A stretch of 64,000 bases of DNA from assembly GCF_937616625.2 (NCBI RefSeq), contig NC_065570.1, forward strand, positions 4,784,001 to 4,848,000, given 5' to 3'. Within the stretch, counting starts at the first letter, position 1. Each line of letters starts with the position of its first letter. Shown here one piece after another: positions 34,917-47,300 of this stretch. Under the pieces are notes generated by a model. The model was not told where the DNA came from, searched no databases, and worked only from the letters and a program-made list of their open reading frames with translations. The stretch is from Mercurialis annua. Lineage: Eukaryota > Streptophyta > Magnoliopsida > Malpighiales > Euphorbiaceae. The translations under genes and the position numbers were made by a program.

Positions 34917-36867
34917 ATGGGTTCTCATGGCAATTTTATGATCTTTATGCTTATTGCTGCCCTTGTTCCTATCACAACTTTGGGAAGAGAGTACATTGTT
35001 GGAGATGAATCAGGCTGGACTTTCAATTTTGATTATCAAACTTGGGCTCAAGGAAAGAACTTTCAAGTTGGAGATAAACTTGGTAAAATTAAAACATTTC
35101 TATCACTCTTTTCTATAATTAATCATGCATAACTAATATATTTTCTTTTTTAGTTTTGAATAAGCATGCATTTTAAGTATAGTCAGATAGTATAAGTTAA
35201 TTTAGCTTATCAATGAATTCTTACAACATAATATATGTTTCTTAAAATCTTCTTTTAAATTTATTATAAGAGTTGTTTACTAAGCCAAGAATCTGTCAAA
35301 TCTGCCCCGTTTGAACCGTAACACTTATTCTATTATCAAGCGCATTTCCAATTCTGCCCTATATTAAACTCGGGCTTTTTGAATGTGTGAGTTCGGTTTT
35401 CTTATTTTTTAAATAAAATTTAATGTAGATAAAAAAAACTTGAGCTTGCATAAATCTAGGATATTAATCTCCATATGTCACTGAGTTATTCCAATATTAC
35501 AGAAAGGGTACTAAGTTTCAGATCGTTAAAAAATGATCACTATGTTATTAAATTATTTCACGGGATATCACTCGAGGCTAAACGCACTAAACATTTTGCG
35601 CTTTATCCTACGTGGCATGCCATAATTACAAAAAGGCGTATAATTCAGTATCATATTTTAACAAAATTATAACTCAGTACCCGTTTTGTAATTTGCGATA
35701 AATTTAATGATCTTCTTTTAAGACGGTGACCTTTCTGAGAAATGATTCGATAACTTAGTGATTATATTTTAACGATTTCAAATTTAGTACCCTTTCTGTA
35801 ATATTGGAATAATTCAGTGACTTATTGAGTTTAATATCCCATAAATCTAAATTATGAGCCAGACTTGATTTTATATAAGTTAATAGATGAAAGTTAATTA
35901 TTTAGGTGAATTGAGTTGAAACTGTTATTTAATTGATGAATGAATAAGTAGTTTAATGACACATTTAAGGAAATCTCAGTTGAACAATGTTGGTCCAAGT
36001 TGAGCGCAATGTATGGGAGAATACATTCATGAGGCCCAGAATGTGAAGCATATAACCGTGGGCCGGACACCACATTAAACCCAAAACCCTAAGGTAATGG
36101 GTTAGGTAGTCCATCCCACTTATATATTCCACATTCTACTCATATCTTTCCAATGTGGGATTTCCATCACACTTAATATTCAACAATCTCCCCCTTAAGT
36201 GTGATACCCTTCCACATTAGATCGCTCAACTTACCTCGGAACTAGACTCCAACCCTTTCGGGATGGCTACCCGGAGTCACCAAGTTCCACCCAGCCGAAC
36301 CGGGCTCTGATACCAATTGTTGGTCCAAGTTGAGCGCAATGTATGGGAGAATACATTCATGAGGCCCAGAATGTGAAGCATATAACCGTGGGCCGGACAC
36401 CACATTAAACCCAAAACCCTAAGGTAATGGGTTAGGTAGTCCATCCCACTTATATATTCCACATTCTACTCATATCTTTCCAATGTGGGATTTCCATCAC
36501 ACTTAATATTCAACAAACAATTAAACTGATCAAAATCTAAATTGGTTTTTTTTTTGTAGTGTTTAAATACCCAGTTGGATTCCACAACGTGTTCAGAGTG
36601 AACGGAACTGGGTTTCAGAACTGTATTATTCCGCCAATAGAGCAGGCGCTAACAAGTGGAAATGACACAATTGCCCTAGCAGCACCAGGAAAAAAATGGT
36701 ACATTTGTGGAGTAGCTAAACATTGTGAAAATGGTGGCCAGAAACTTGCAATAAATGTTGTGAATTCTCAACTCCCATTTTTTCCGGCCCCAACCATCGC
36801 TCCTTCGCCTTCTACCGGTGCCAGTGCCGACAAGGAGACGCGATTTTTGAACTTTTTCAGGTGGTGA
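34917..36867 (+). CDS. Phytocyanin (blue copper protein) with Gln axial ligand, stellacyanin-like
   Basis: Two exons, 34917-35082 and 36560-36867, encode 157 residues. The intron sits after GDKL in phase 1, the conserved phytocyanin position. A signal peptide (residues about 1-23) precedes REYIVGDESGWTF. The plastocyanin-like domain shows the type 1 copper ligands His64 (FHNVF), Cys105 (YICG), His110 (KHC) and, by alignment, Gln116 (GGQKL) as the axial ligand. Cys77 and Cys111 would form the structural disulfide. A short Pro-rich tail follows, but the C-terminus ends ETRFLNFFRW without a clear hydrophobic GPI signal, unlike many relatives. Expected to be secreted; redox partner unknown. The intron holds a MITE and a TRIM, both non-coding. 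Confidence 0.88.
35459..35840. mobile_element. Mutator-like foldback MITE in the phytocyanin intron
   Basis: The arms, starting GGATATTAATCTCCATATGTCACTG... on the left and mirrored at the right as ...CAGTGACTTATTGAGTTTAATATCC, share CCAATATTACAGAAAGGGTA in inverted orientation. The flanking direct repeat is a perfect 9 bp, ATAAATCTA, at 35450-35458 and 35841-35849. The centre contains ACGTGGCATGCC. Confidence 0.88.
35988..36515 (-). mobile_element. Complete TRIM (terminal-repeat retrotransposon in miniature) in the phytocyanin intron
   Basis: Two 198 bp LTRs, 35988-36185 and 36318-36515, read identically by eye and have perfect TGTTG...CAACA ends. A 5 bp target duplication, AACAA, flanks the element (35983-35987 and 36516-36520). 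On the minus strand the downstream side of one LTR carries TGGTATCAGAGC (36315-36304), the initiator-Met tRNA primer site, and AAGGGGGAGAT lies before the other LTR as the polypurine tract. The internal region is only 132 bp and non-coding. A TATATAAG promoter motif lies in each LTR on the minus strand. It is therefore antisense to the host gene. Confidence 0.95.
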
Positions 36868-37837
36868 TGAATGCAGCTGTGACTTGGACAAGAAGTTTTA
36901 TTTTTTGGGAATAAATTAAAATAAAACATCAAAATTTCTCTAGAAAATTAGCTATAAGTTTTTTTTTTCATGTACTCAACAATAAAAGATACTAATATGC
37001 TTGAAGTTTTCAGTTATTTAGCGATCGAGTCTTATAATTAGTTGATCTCAGGATCTAATAATTCCATTTATTTAGAATCATAAATGCAATTTGCCAATCT
37101 TGTCATCAAAATTACTGCTTTCAAATTTTATTTAAAATTTCAATTTTATTTATTTACAGGAAGGGAGTTTCGAATTTAACATAGTCCTTAGAAAATCTTG
37201 TGTTAAAATTTAACTTCTTAGTCTCACTGCTGATAGCTCATCAAAATCTAACATTTCATCTAGAAAAAAAAAGATTAAAATTTTAGGATTGTTTTTCATA
37301 TTTTTAACTTCTATTATGATCAGAATTTGAGGAGATTAACATAAGACCAAGTTCGAAGTAAAAAATATATTCCATTTTCTACTCAATAGTCGGATTTATA
37401 TAAATCGGACATAATGTGGACTTTTCATCTCTACCTAAAAAATAATTTTTTTTTTTATGCTTTTATCTTTACCTATCGCTAATATATACCAAACACCTCA
37501 AAAGTACAATATTTTGTTTTTTGATATTTGAAGAGCGAAAAACGCTTGTGAGGATAATTGAATTCACGACCTAGTAGTATTGCAGTTTGCTATATGACGC
37601 TTATACAATTTGAATAACAACTTATTGGTGCAAATATTGATATATCTACTCTATATTTCTAACAAATCTCTGATATAAAGTGTAAAAAGTGAACTTTTTA
37701 AAAATAAATATATAAAAAAAATAAAGTATAAAAATAAATGAAAATAAAAAATAATTATAAAAATTATGACTGGTTATAAACCATTTTTAAAATTTCTCCT
37801 TCAAATTTAGTGTTGGAGTTTGGCTTAGTATATATTT
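36868..37837. other. 3' UTR and AT-rich spacer
   Basis: Likely polyadenylation of the phytocyanin gene lies around 36980-37000 (AATAAAAG). The rest is A/T-rich with no supported feature. Confidence 0.5.
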
Positions 37838-38190
37838 GAACAAAGGGTCAACGCGCCCCCTAAACTTATAACACGGGGTCATCTAATCTAATTTATACTT
37901 TTTTGAGCAACTAACCCCAAAACTCTTCAATTTTAGGTCAAATAACCCCATAATTGTATTTTTAAAACGCGTAAAATACAGATCGGATGTGAGGGATGCA
38001 AAAAAGTAATTAGATACTTCTCTAATTGTTGCGATATAATTATCCTAAATTTATTGTTTTGAATAAAAATATAAATTATGGGTTATTTGACCTAAAAATG
38101 AAGAGTTTTGGGGTTAGTTGCTCAAAAAAGTATAAATTGGGCTAGATGAACCCATGTCACAAGTTTAGGGGGCGCGTTGACCCTTTGTTT
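37838..38190. mobile_element. Mutator-like foldback MITE
   Basis: The termini GAACAAAGGGTCAACGCGCC and the reverse complement of GGCGCGTTGACCCTTTGTTT form long inverted arms. They continue through GGGGTTAGTTGCTC / GAGCAACTAACCCC and ATTTTTAGGTCAAATAACCC / GGGTTATTTGACCTAAAAAT. A 10 bp direct repeat, GTATATATTT, flanks it at 37828-37837 and 38191-38200. Confidence 0.9.
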
Positions 38191-38200
38191 GTATATATTT

Positions 38201-39025
38201 TACCAAAAGGATACCTAAAACAACAGTAGGTCTATTTTTATAAATATCGAACGGATTCATTTGATATTTATCGAGCGTGTTTGTGAGCTTGTTCACAAGT
38301 TTATTCATTTAGCAATTAAACGAACGAACACAAACTGAACACGAGTCAAGCATGAACACTATAAAATCTAAACAACCGAATATGAACATCTCCGTTCAAA
38401 GCTCGGATGAACATGAACCGAACATGAACACCTTATTGCTAAATGAGCTGAACATGAACCGATCTTGGTTCGACTCGGTTCATTTACACCCTCTCCTATA
38501 AGAATCGGAGAGCTTGCTGTGCCGGTTCAGACAGATATTCGTCTTTTACTTTTACAAAATAATCAACTACAAAAAACAAAACAAAATTAAAATTAACTAT
38601 GCTATTTACTTATCCATAAATTATATATGTTGACACATTCTTCATGAACATCTGTACGAACGCCCACATCATAGCTCAACATATGGACATATATCTGACC
38701 AGAAGAATCAATTTTTTTTTTTAAAAAAAATTATCCATTTCATATGTAATTACTACTAATAATTTTAAATTGAATTAAAATACTTTCTTATTAATTGATT
38801 ATATATTTAATGGTAGCAGAATCTAACATTTTGTGACCCATTTATTAAATTTCAAGATTAAGCTTATGAAAAGACTAAAAATCTTTTGAAATGGTCAAGA
38901 AATTATGTTAATTTTATAGCAAATATGACTCAGTATTGGATTCTCTATTCGGCTATGTATGCCGCTCGGCTAACCACTCTTATGTTATACTATTACTTGC
39001 ACTTAAAGAATCCTAATAAAAACCC
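38201..39025. other. Spacer with retroelement-like debris
   Basis: 38230-38510 is rich in GAACATGAACCGAACATGAA / GTTCATTT motifs, a kind of sequence common in decayed plant repeats. I cannot assign a class. 38520-39025 is AT-rich promoter-proximal DNA. Confidence 0.4.
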
Positions 39026-39033
39026 TATAAATA
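39026..39033 (+). promoter_or_regulatory. TATA box of the double-domain phytocyanin gene
   Basis: TATAAATA lies 76 bp before the chosen start codon. Confidence 0.55.
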
Positions 39034-39108
39034 TCCATACAATTTCCTCAAGTCATCACATCTACTCAATTAAATTTCTTTAATTTCTTGAGCTATCTAA
39101 TTAATTCG

Positions 39109-40739
39109 ATGGCTTCACATCTTTTTTTATTTGTTTTCGCCCTTTCGATGGCCGCCATTGTTCCATCGATCACGGCTTGGGGTAAAGAACACATCGTTGG
39201 TGATGAAGCGGGATGGAGACTCCAATTCGACTACCAGGCTTGGGCTTACGGAAAGAAATTTCACGTTGGAGACAAGCTTGGTACGTAGATAATTATTTCT
39301 TAATTAGATATATCAAATGCTAAATTAAAAATGTTTATTTTTCTAGTATACAAAATATTCATTGCAAATTTATGACAGAATTGTAATTAAATTTATGACA
39401 GTCTTTTGAGACTTTGTGACAGAAAATGTCTGATACGATATTTCTATTAGAAATCATCACAAAATTTTATGTTGATAATTTCGTCATAGATTTGATAGTT
39501 ACAAATTAATAGATTTTTTTTAATAATTCTGATTATTATATTTTAAAATGATATTGTCACGTATAGTTTTCAAGTATCCAACCGGAGCTCACAACGTGTT
39601 TCGAGTGAACGGAACTGGCTTCCAGAGCTGCATTAGGCCAGCGATTACCGAGGCATTGGCCACCGGAAACGATACGATTCTGTTGGCAACTCCAGGGAGA
39701 AAATGGTACATGTGTGGTGTAGGGAAGCATTGTGAGTATGGGATGAAATTGTTTATCAATGTGCTACCTCTTTACAATGCACCAACTCCAGCTCCTAGTC
39801 CTGCACCTGCTCCTCTCACTTATGGCAAAGAATTTATAGTTGGAGATGAAGCTCGATGGACACTTGGATTTGATTATCAAGCTTGGGCTAAGGACAAGCA
39901 CTTTCGAGTTGGCGACAAGCTTGGTATAAATTTTTAACAGTTTTTTCTCATCTCTTGCATTTTCATTAATTGGTTACATTTAATTTTTAGTGCCATTTGC
40001 TTTTTATTTTAGTTTGTTAATTTTCTCAAAAATCCGTGTGTAATCGAGTCGAAATACACTTGAATTTGATCTCAATTCGACTTCTCAAATCTTGAAAAGT
40101 CGAAACTTATTTCAATTAATAGTGAAGTCCTCTCTAGAGGGTATAATCGAACCGAGTCAAGTTGAGTATTGAAAATATTAAAATTAACTAACTTCGTTTC
40201 GAGTCGAAATTCAAGTTTATATCATGTCGAGTATTTTTTGAGCTCACCAAAAACTTACTATGTAGTACTCCACAAGTCCAATTTTAAAAGTTTTATTTTT
40301 CATTTGTAGACGTCCCATTTTAAATGTTCAATTTTTATTTTTAAAGTAATTTTTCATTAAATTTCCTTTTTATCCTTCTTCTTTAGTCATTTTAAAATAA
40401 TTGTTATGTATGACTCAAATTGAATTTCAGATCTTTCACCACAAAATATATATTCAATTATGAAATTGTTAGTATGATATAAATAAGCGACTAGCTAGTT
40501 ATATAATATATTTACTAAAGTTTAATCATTATGTAGTGTTCAAGTATACCCCTGGAGCTCACAATGTATACCGGGTGAATGGAACTGGCTTCGAAAGCTG
40601 CATTAGGCCGCCGGCAACTGAAGCATTGACCACCGGAAATGATATTATAGTTCTTGCAACTCCGGGAAGAAAATGGTACATATGTGGTGTAGGAAAACAC
40701 TGCGAGTATGGCATGAAGCTTTTCTTGACTGTTTATTGA
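39109..40739 (+). CDS. Two-domain phytocyanin (tandem blue-copper domains in one polypeptide)
   Basis: Three exons, 39109-39280, 39567-39923 and 40537-40739, join in frame to 243 residues. There is a signal peptide (about 1-24), domain 1 (about 26-125), a Pro/Ala linker (PTPAPSPAPAP, 130-140) and domain 2 (about 143-243). Both domains retain a full type 1 copper set: His66/Cys107/His112/Met117 and His185/Cys226/His231/Met236. Both introns fall after GDKL in phase 1, so exon 2 is a fusion of one copy's second exon with the next copy's first exon minus its signal peptide. Usual phytocyanins have one domain. Domain 2 ends right after MKLFLTVY, with no Pro-rich or GPI tail. The ATG at 39109 is chosen because it starts the signal peptide. 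The alternative is two adjacent genes, but exon 2 is uninterrupted and the second copy has no start or signal peptide. Confidence 0.85.
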
Positions 40740-42554
40740 ATCACCCAGACCATCGATATCTCAACTATAAAAAATGCTTATATAACTTAAATTCATCGCA
40801 TAGAGGTAACCGTCTATTTATAGTGTGAAGAATAGTGTGATTAAATTAAAATTATGAAACAATAAAAGCCACATTAATTTTAAACAAAATGATTATTAAT
40901 TAATGTGGTTTTCCATTAATAGGTAAGTTTAATCACACTATAGTGTTATACTATAAAAAGATTTGGTTTATAATTTTATATGATACGTAAGTATTTTTCT
41001 CATGTAGTGCTGCTTCATTTATTGTGTGATCATGTATTTTTTAATTTAATTGAAAAATGTATTATTATTATTATTCCTTTGAAAGGATGCATTTGCATAA
41101 GAATTTTTTCTCATGTATTGCTATTTTATTTGCCGTGTGATCATTGTATTTTCCAATTTAATTGCGAGATTTATTATTGTCTTCTGTTTTATAAGTACCT
41201 TTGTCCCTTTGATGATTATTATATCAATACTGTTTTCTTGTTTCAATACTATATGCCTAGTTAAAATGTAAAACACTAAATCAAATTGGTCTCTAGGATT
41301 TTGTACTATAAAACATTTTAACTTTCAATAGTTGTTTTTTACTTTCGACCAACATTGATTAAGACACGAAAAACAATTTTTTCTTTTTAATATTAGCTCG
41401 TAATTATTATTGGAGGCTGCCGTGAAATCCAAAATCAAAACCTCAAAAATGCATTTGTACAAAAAGCAATACGGTGAGAATAATTTCTTTAGAAATACCC
41501 CTAAAATAATATTTTTTTCAGCTTTGAAGGGATAATTATTAGAGAAAATTCAACTCATCTTTATTTTAGAATTAAATGGTGGAAGAATTATTTAAATAAA
41601 AATATTTTTTATTTTCAAAAAGAAAAAAGACATATTGGACTTGACAATTGTTCTGAGTAATTGGGCCCAGTTGGACCATGATCCGCCAACTCAACAAACA
41701 TATGAAGCTTGATATTCAATTTCATAGCTACTTTTTGGTGTTGAAAAAAGAAGCTTCACAATCTCCTTTCTCTCAGTTATTAATTTTTGGTATTTCTCTC
41801 CTCTCCTTTTCTCTCTAATTTACTTTACTTGATTGAATTAGAGAATGGGTAATTTTATAATGGAATACTTACTTACATTTTAACTGATTACTGCTCATGA
41901 ATTTATTATTCTCTCTTAATTTAGGTCTCCCTAGTCATTAGAAGATTTAATATAGTATATAGTTTTGAACTTTGGTCCTGTGAATTTTGGTAGCTAATAG
42001 GAATTTTCATTATCTGAGGTTGATGCTAAAATAATTGTGTGATGGTTTGATGATGTAATGCAGCTTATTTTATAAATTAATAGGAATTTGCTGGAATTGA
42101 TTTGCTTCTTGTGGCGGTTTGATGATGTAATTTGAGCTTTCTTGTTTTAGTTCCTTGGGAGTGTTGTAGCTAGATTTTCCTATTTTGATCTGCAGTGGAA
42201 ATGCAAGGTGTATGAGCAAATATACTTTAGAATCTCGACGGAATGGAATATCTTGTAATGGTGACTAGTTTCTCCTGGTATGAGCATAACAAAAAACAAC
42301 TTGATAAGTCCGTATTTAACCGTAACAGTAAACAGAAACTGGCGCATCATGGAATCATTGGAACCGGAGGATTTTGTAGTGTGCAGGGAGATCATCAGTG
42401 ACGTAGATGAAGTGGTTATAGGAGAAGATTAGAGAAGTAACAATTTTGGATTATGACAATTTTGTGCACTTTGGTTATTACAATCATTTGATATCATTGT
42501 GTCCTTATTATGCTATAAATATGTGTTAGAAAATGTCACTACCAATTTTTGTTT
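40740..42554. other. Spacer with small repeats, then 5' UTR region of the MOCS2A gene
   Basis: An inverted repeat (TAGTGTGATTAAA near 40830, mirrored by GTTTAATCACACTATAGTG near 40926) suggests a small MITE at about 40818-40962. Directly after it, a unit of about 110 bp with TTTTTCTCATGTAGTGCTGC and TTGTGTGATCATGTATTTT is tandemly duplicated (40993-41080 and 41104-41180). 41750-42554 is the probable leader exon and leader intron of the next gene, with acceptor TTTGTTTCAG at about 42546-42555. Confidence 0.5.
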
Positions 42555-42702
42555 CAGTTTTTATGCACTTAAGTTTTGGCATAAGTTTCTCCACTCTCCC
42601 TTTTCTGCTGTTCTGTTTCGCTCCAAATTAAATTCCTGTAACTCTATCAAGACTGTTATTGATGCAGATACGTGTTCCATTCTCCTCACTCCTTGATAAA
42701 TT

Positions 42703-43014
42703 ATGGATGCAATTGATAAGAAGACTGAAAATGTCGACACTATGCCTGCGGAAAGCAAGGATTCTTCTATTAAGGTAAAAGTCTTGTTCTTTGCTAGAGC
42801 ACGGGATCTAACCGGCTTAGCAGAGATGCCACTGGAGGTGGCATCTGGTAGTACTGCTGGTGATTGTTTGAATAAGCTAGTTGCAAGGTTCCCCGGTTTG
42901 AAAGAGATCCGTAACTGCATAGTTCTAGCTCTAAATGAAGAGTACACGACAGAGTCGGCAATTGTTAGAGAAAGAGACGAGTTGGCGATCATACCTCCCA
43001 TTAGTGGCGGCTAA
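42703..43014 (+). CDS. MOCS2A: Molybdopterin synthase sulfur carrier subunit (MoaD-like)
   Basis: An uninterrupted ORF of 103 residues. The core has the ubiquitin-like MoaD fold sequence: [33 protein letters not shown], then [11 protein letters not shown]. It ends in the essential Gly-Gly, whose terminal glycine is adenylated and thiocarboxylated and gives sulfur to precursor Z in molybdenum cofactor synthesis, in complex with the large subunit (MOCS2B/CNX6) in the cytosol. The Arabidopsis orthologue is called CNX7. An N-terminal extension of about 24 polar residues precedes the fold. Expression probably involves a leader intron (acceptor near 42555). No defects were seen. Confidence 0.93.
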   Translation: MDAIDKKTENVDTMPAESKDSSIKVKVLFFARARDLTGLAEMPLEVASGSTAGDCLNKLVARFPGLKEIRNCIVLALNEEYTTESAIVRERDELAIIPPISGG

Positions 43015-44317
43015 TGTTGGCTGCAAGTTTCTAGAACTTTCTGAGAAGCAATTTACTCGGCAATGGATGGACAATAAGCTGATTTCAAGCAAAGGGTGTA
43101 AGTGTCGCGCCTATTATTTTGTTGTCGTTGTTATGAGAGGGATTTGTTCATACTCCATTTTGGAGATGTTGTATTTCTGTTAATATATAAAATCTGTTTT
43201 ACTTTCAATAAAGGTGGAACATCATATAACTGCCTTACATGTCATTTGCTTTGCATAGTGCAGCTTATTTTTTCAGATTCATGTTTGCAATATTGGTTCA
43301 TAATCATCGCAGTAAGATTCCATTTGTCTAAGATGAATTATATTCGATTAATATTCTTCTAGTTACAAACAATTCAAGGTAGCTGTTTTTACGCGATTAT
43401 AGTCAAAATAGTATTAAACCTTTATACATCATTTTAAATCGGTTCGTACTTTTAATTTGTATGTTTACGAGACCTTTAATTTTATAGTTGTTTAGATCAG
43501 TGTATGACTTGAGTTGACATGATACAACTTATAGTGGTGTTGTAGAAATTAGTGTAAAAACCAACTGTAAGCAAGGAATCCTAATTTTATTTTTTGTACC
43601 AACTAGAGCATAGCTAAGAATCAATTTTTTTATATAAAAAATACATCTTCGATCAATTCCGACCAGTGCAGATGCATAGACCCATTAGTGAGTGCCCAAT
43701 TTTGATCTGAAATGGTGGGAAATCATAAATTGAAGCAAAAATAAAAGTAATGGTCTTAAAAGACATAAATTAAAATTAAGATACCGATTTGAATTAAGAT
43801 GTAACGATTTGTACCATTTTGATTAACAACCTGTTTTGACACCTTAATGGAAGGATGAAATTAGCAACTCGAGTGAGCAATTCATCTTGCTGTGATCTGA
43901 GGAATGCAACTCATATCAAACATGCAATTTTCAATGGTTGTCGGCCTTCTGACTGCGAAAACACTTAACTACTCATTGAAACTCATGGATGCTATTACTT
44001 GATGCTTCAAATGGCGCAACAGAAACACTGTTTTCAACATTGCTAAAGCTGTTGATTTCTGGAGAAACCCTGCCAATCATAGTTTTACTGTTTACGTCAG
44101 GATTATCCGAAATAACTACCTCTTAACACATCTCCAATGGAAGGCATTCCACCACTAAATCAGCCAAGTACTTTTCAGCTTATGAATTTAGTTTTATTTC
44201 TTTTTCCCTATTGTTTGAGGTTTCCTGTTTTGATCAGGATTACTTCCGAACATATAAATAAGTGTTCTATTTGAGTTATTTTCGCCTCAAAAGCTATCTA
44301 ATCTGTGTATTGTCATA
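43015..44317. other. 3' UTR and spacer containing a segment duplicated at 55640-55870
   Basis: 43015-43370 is likely 3' UTR. 43700-43880 (TGAAATGGTGGGAAATC, ATTAAGATACCGATTTGAAT, CCTGTTTTGACACCTTAATG) matches 55648-55860 upstream of the third F-box copy, showing that the F-box units were duplicated with their upstream DNA. Confidence 0.6.
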
Positions 44318-47300
44318 ATGCCTCGATGCAAATCATCAAATCCTTGTTCAACTTCATCAAACAAGGTACGTACGCAAAATCCATCTATTATTAACAAGTG
44401 TTATGAGTCTGAGAGATCTTTATTTTCGCTGACGTCTTTCCGTAGCTCTCTTGTAGGAGAACTCCTTTCATATGGGATACACGTAAGCGTAGCACAACAA
44501 GCGATCTTATGAGTGACTTACCCGACGAAATTCTTGGTCTCATTCTCTGAAAGTTGACAATGAGAGAAGCTGTAAGAATGAATGTTCTATTACATATATG
44601 GAAGCATGTTTCAGCATTCCCACCTGATCTTACGTTTGATCAGTTTAACATGTTCCACAAAGGCGACGAGAATCAAGCCTGGAAACTGATCATGAACAAC
44701 ACTTTTGTACTGATAATGTATACATATTTGTTCGAGGAATTAATCAGTTTCTTGAATTCTTCAAGGGAAAAAAGATAAGCTCTTTTAAGCTATGCTATTG
44801 TCTTGTTCATAGTGTGACCGATGATATGAATCGATGGGTTAGGTTTGCAGTACAAATGGGTGCTGAAACTCTGTATCTTGGATTACAATGTAAGAAACAT
44901 CGGCGCCTACATGTTTCTAAGACCGCGCAAGTAAAGTATGTCTTAGAGAAAGACATATTCGGGGGCGGTAGACAGAATAATGTAAAGCATTTGCACTTAG
45001 TTGATTGCTGCATAGGAAAAAGCATAAGCCAGCAATTCAGTTACTTGGAAACTCTTGTCATGGATCGTTCGCCTCTAGCCCTATATGATCTGCAAAGCGT
45101 GTTTTCTTGTTTGCTGAACCTTAGAACTCTAATGTTCGTAAAATGTGATCTTCCTGTCATGTTATGCTTTGCTTCTTTACTTGATCTGAGGGACCTCCGA
45201 TTCATGGGATGCTCTGGAATCAAAGGTATCAAATTGTCTAATGCCAGGCTTGATGGTCTTGTATGTATCGATTGTAAAAGCCTTATATTGGATTTCAGTG
45301 GGGCTCCAGTGTTGAGTAACTTGGTCTATTTTAGTAACAACCATGTACAAATTCTCCAAATTGCTTCTCAAATTTGTGAATTATCCAACATGACACCAAG
45401 TTGACGCGTATCTATGTTCGATCTAGAATTAACTGGGTATGCGTATACATAACATATACTATATATTTATATTTGTCATATAGAAAATTAATTTTGCTTG
45501 TAAGTGAGTCTTTTGGTTCTTCGTGTAGGGTTATTTATTTCTAGTGCCAGAGAGGATGCTTATCTTCAGCAATGTGTTACAACTAAAGCTTGAGCTAACG
45601 TGCGAAACAGAGTTTGATATATGGAAAATGATTTCCATTCTTAGAGCCTGTCCTCGTTTGAGAGTATTGATTAGCAGTAAGTCTATTCTGAATTATTATG
45701 TAACTAGGTCGATGCCCGCGCGTTGCGCGGAGAATCAATAGTTTGAATTTTTTTTTAATAATTAATTTTTTAAAATTTTAAAATTTATATCATGAAAAAT
45801 ATTTTTTTTGAGTCTTATTTAGTTTAGTAGTTGAATGAGTTAACATAAAATATACTTTAAAGCTAAATTTATTAATTATATATATTTATAATAAAATATC
45901 TTGATTGGTTTTAACAAATTCTTTATGTTATTCAACTTATTAATATAATAAAATTTTATAATTTATTAAAATAATACAATTAAATTTATTGATTGGATTT
46001 AATATAACTCTTCATATTCAATAACTATAAGTATTATTATTATTATATTAAAGCTCTTTAAATTTCATAATTTAATTTAATTTAAAATAAATTATATTTT
46101 ATGATTAATGAATTTGAAGAGGTTTTTTAAAAATATGGAAAGTTTATAGATTTTTAAAAAATCTTCAAAAATTATATAATTTAAAATAAAATTTATAGAT
46201 TAATTTGTTAGTTTTTATGATTAATGAATTTGAAGAGGGTTTTTCATATCAATGCTTATAACTTATGTTAGTTTAAACTTTATTTAATTTGATTTTTTTA
46301 ATACATTTATTTCACTATTAATAAAATGAATAATATCTCTTTAAAACTATTGATAATGAAACAAATTAACTATTGTAAGTTTTAACTTATCATATTTTTA
46401 TAACTTAAAAATATTAATAGTAACTATTAATTAAATGTTTATAATGTTAAATGAATAATTGCCACTTGTTAAAATTCTAATGTGCCGCTTGGCATGTTTT
46501 TGTTCATTCTCTCTAAATGGCTCAAAATTATAATATAGTATAAATAAATTTAAAGAGGATATTTTTTAATTAATGTTTATCAGTTATACAATGTGAAAAG
46601 TATTATCATATATTTTTTTTATGATAAATGACTTAAAGTTTTTTTTATTAATGTTTATAAGTTACGGAATGTGATAATTATTATCATTTATTTTCATGAT
46701 AAATGAATTTAAAGATATTTTTATTAATGTTTATAGGTTATAGAATTCGAAAAGTTCTATTATATTATTAATATTTATAAATTATAAAATGCTTTAAGAA
46801 ATAAGAACATAATTAAAGAGAAAACCACATGTTAAAATTTTAATGTTCCACTTGGCAAGTTTTTGTTAATTCTCTCTAAATGGCTCAAGCTAGATTATAA
46901 TATAGTATGATGATATGATTTAAGCATGACATTGGCATATGACATATGACGATTTTGTGAAATATAATTTTTTAGTGGTTTGTGATAATTAATTATCAAT
47001 TATTATGTACTTTAAGCATGACATTGGCATATAAAATTATGATTTTATGAAATATAATTAATTCATTTAATCTATTGATGTTATTGCAGTTTGTTTGCAT
47101 AGAAGATGTAAATGAAGAAGATTTTCCACTTGGAGATTATTTTCCAGAGCATTTGGAGTATGTTAAAATTAGTGGATTCATGGATACATTTCAACTGTTC
47201 AGATTTGCCGTGTATTTGTTGAACCATGCTTCCAAGCTTAAGCAATTAGTCATCCAGCGATCGCCTTTCCGATTCGATACCAAAAAACAGCATTCTCGAC

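Noticed and set aside
35988..36515. Assignment of the TRIM to the Cassandra family
   Set aside because: The LTRs contain no 5S rRNA-like promoter sequence, which defines Cassandra.
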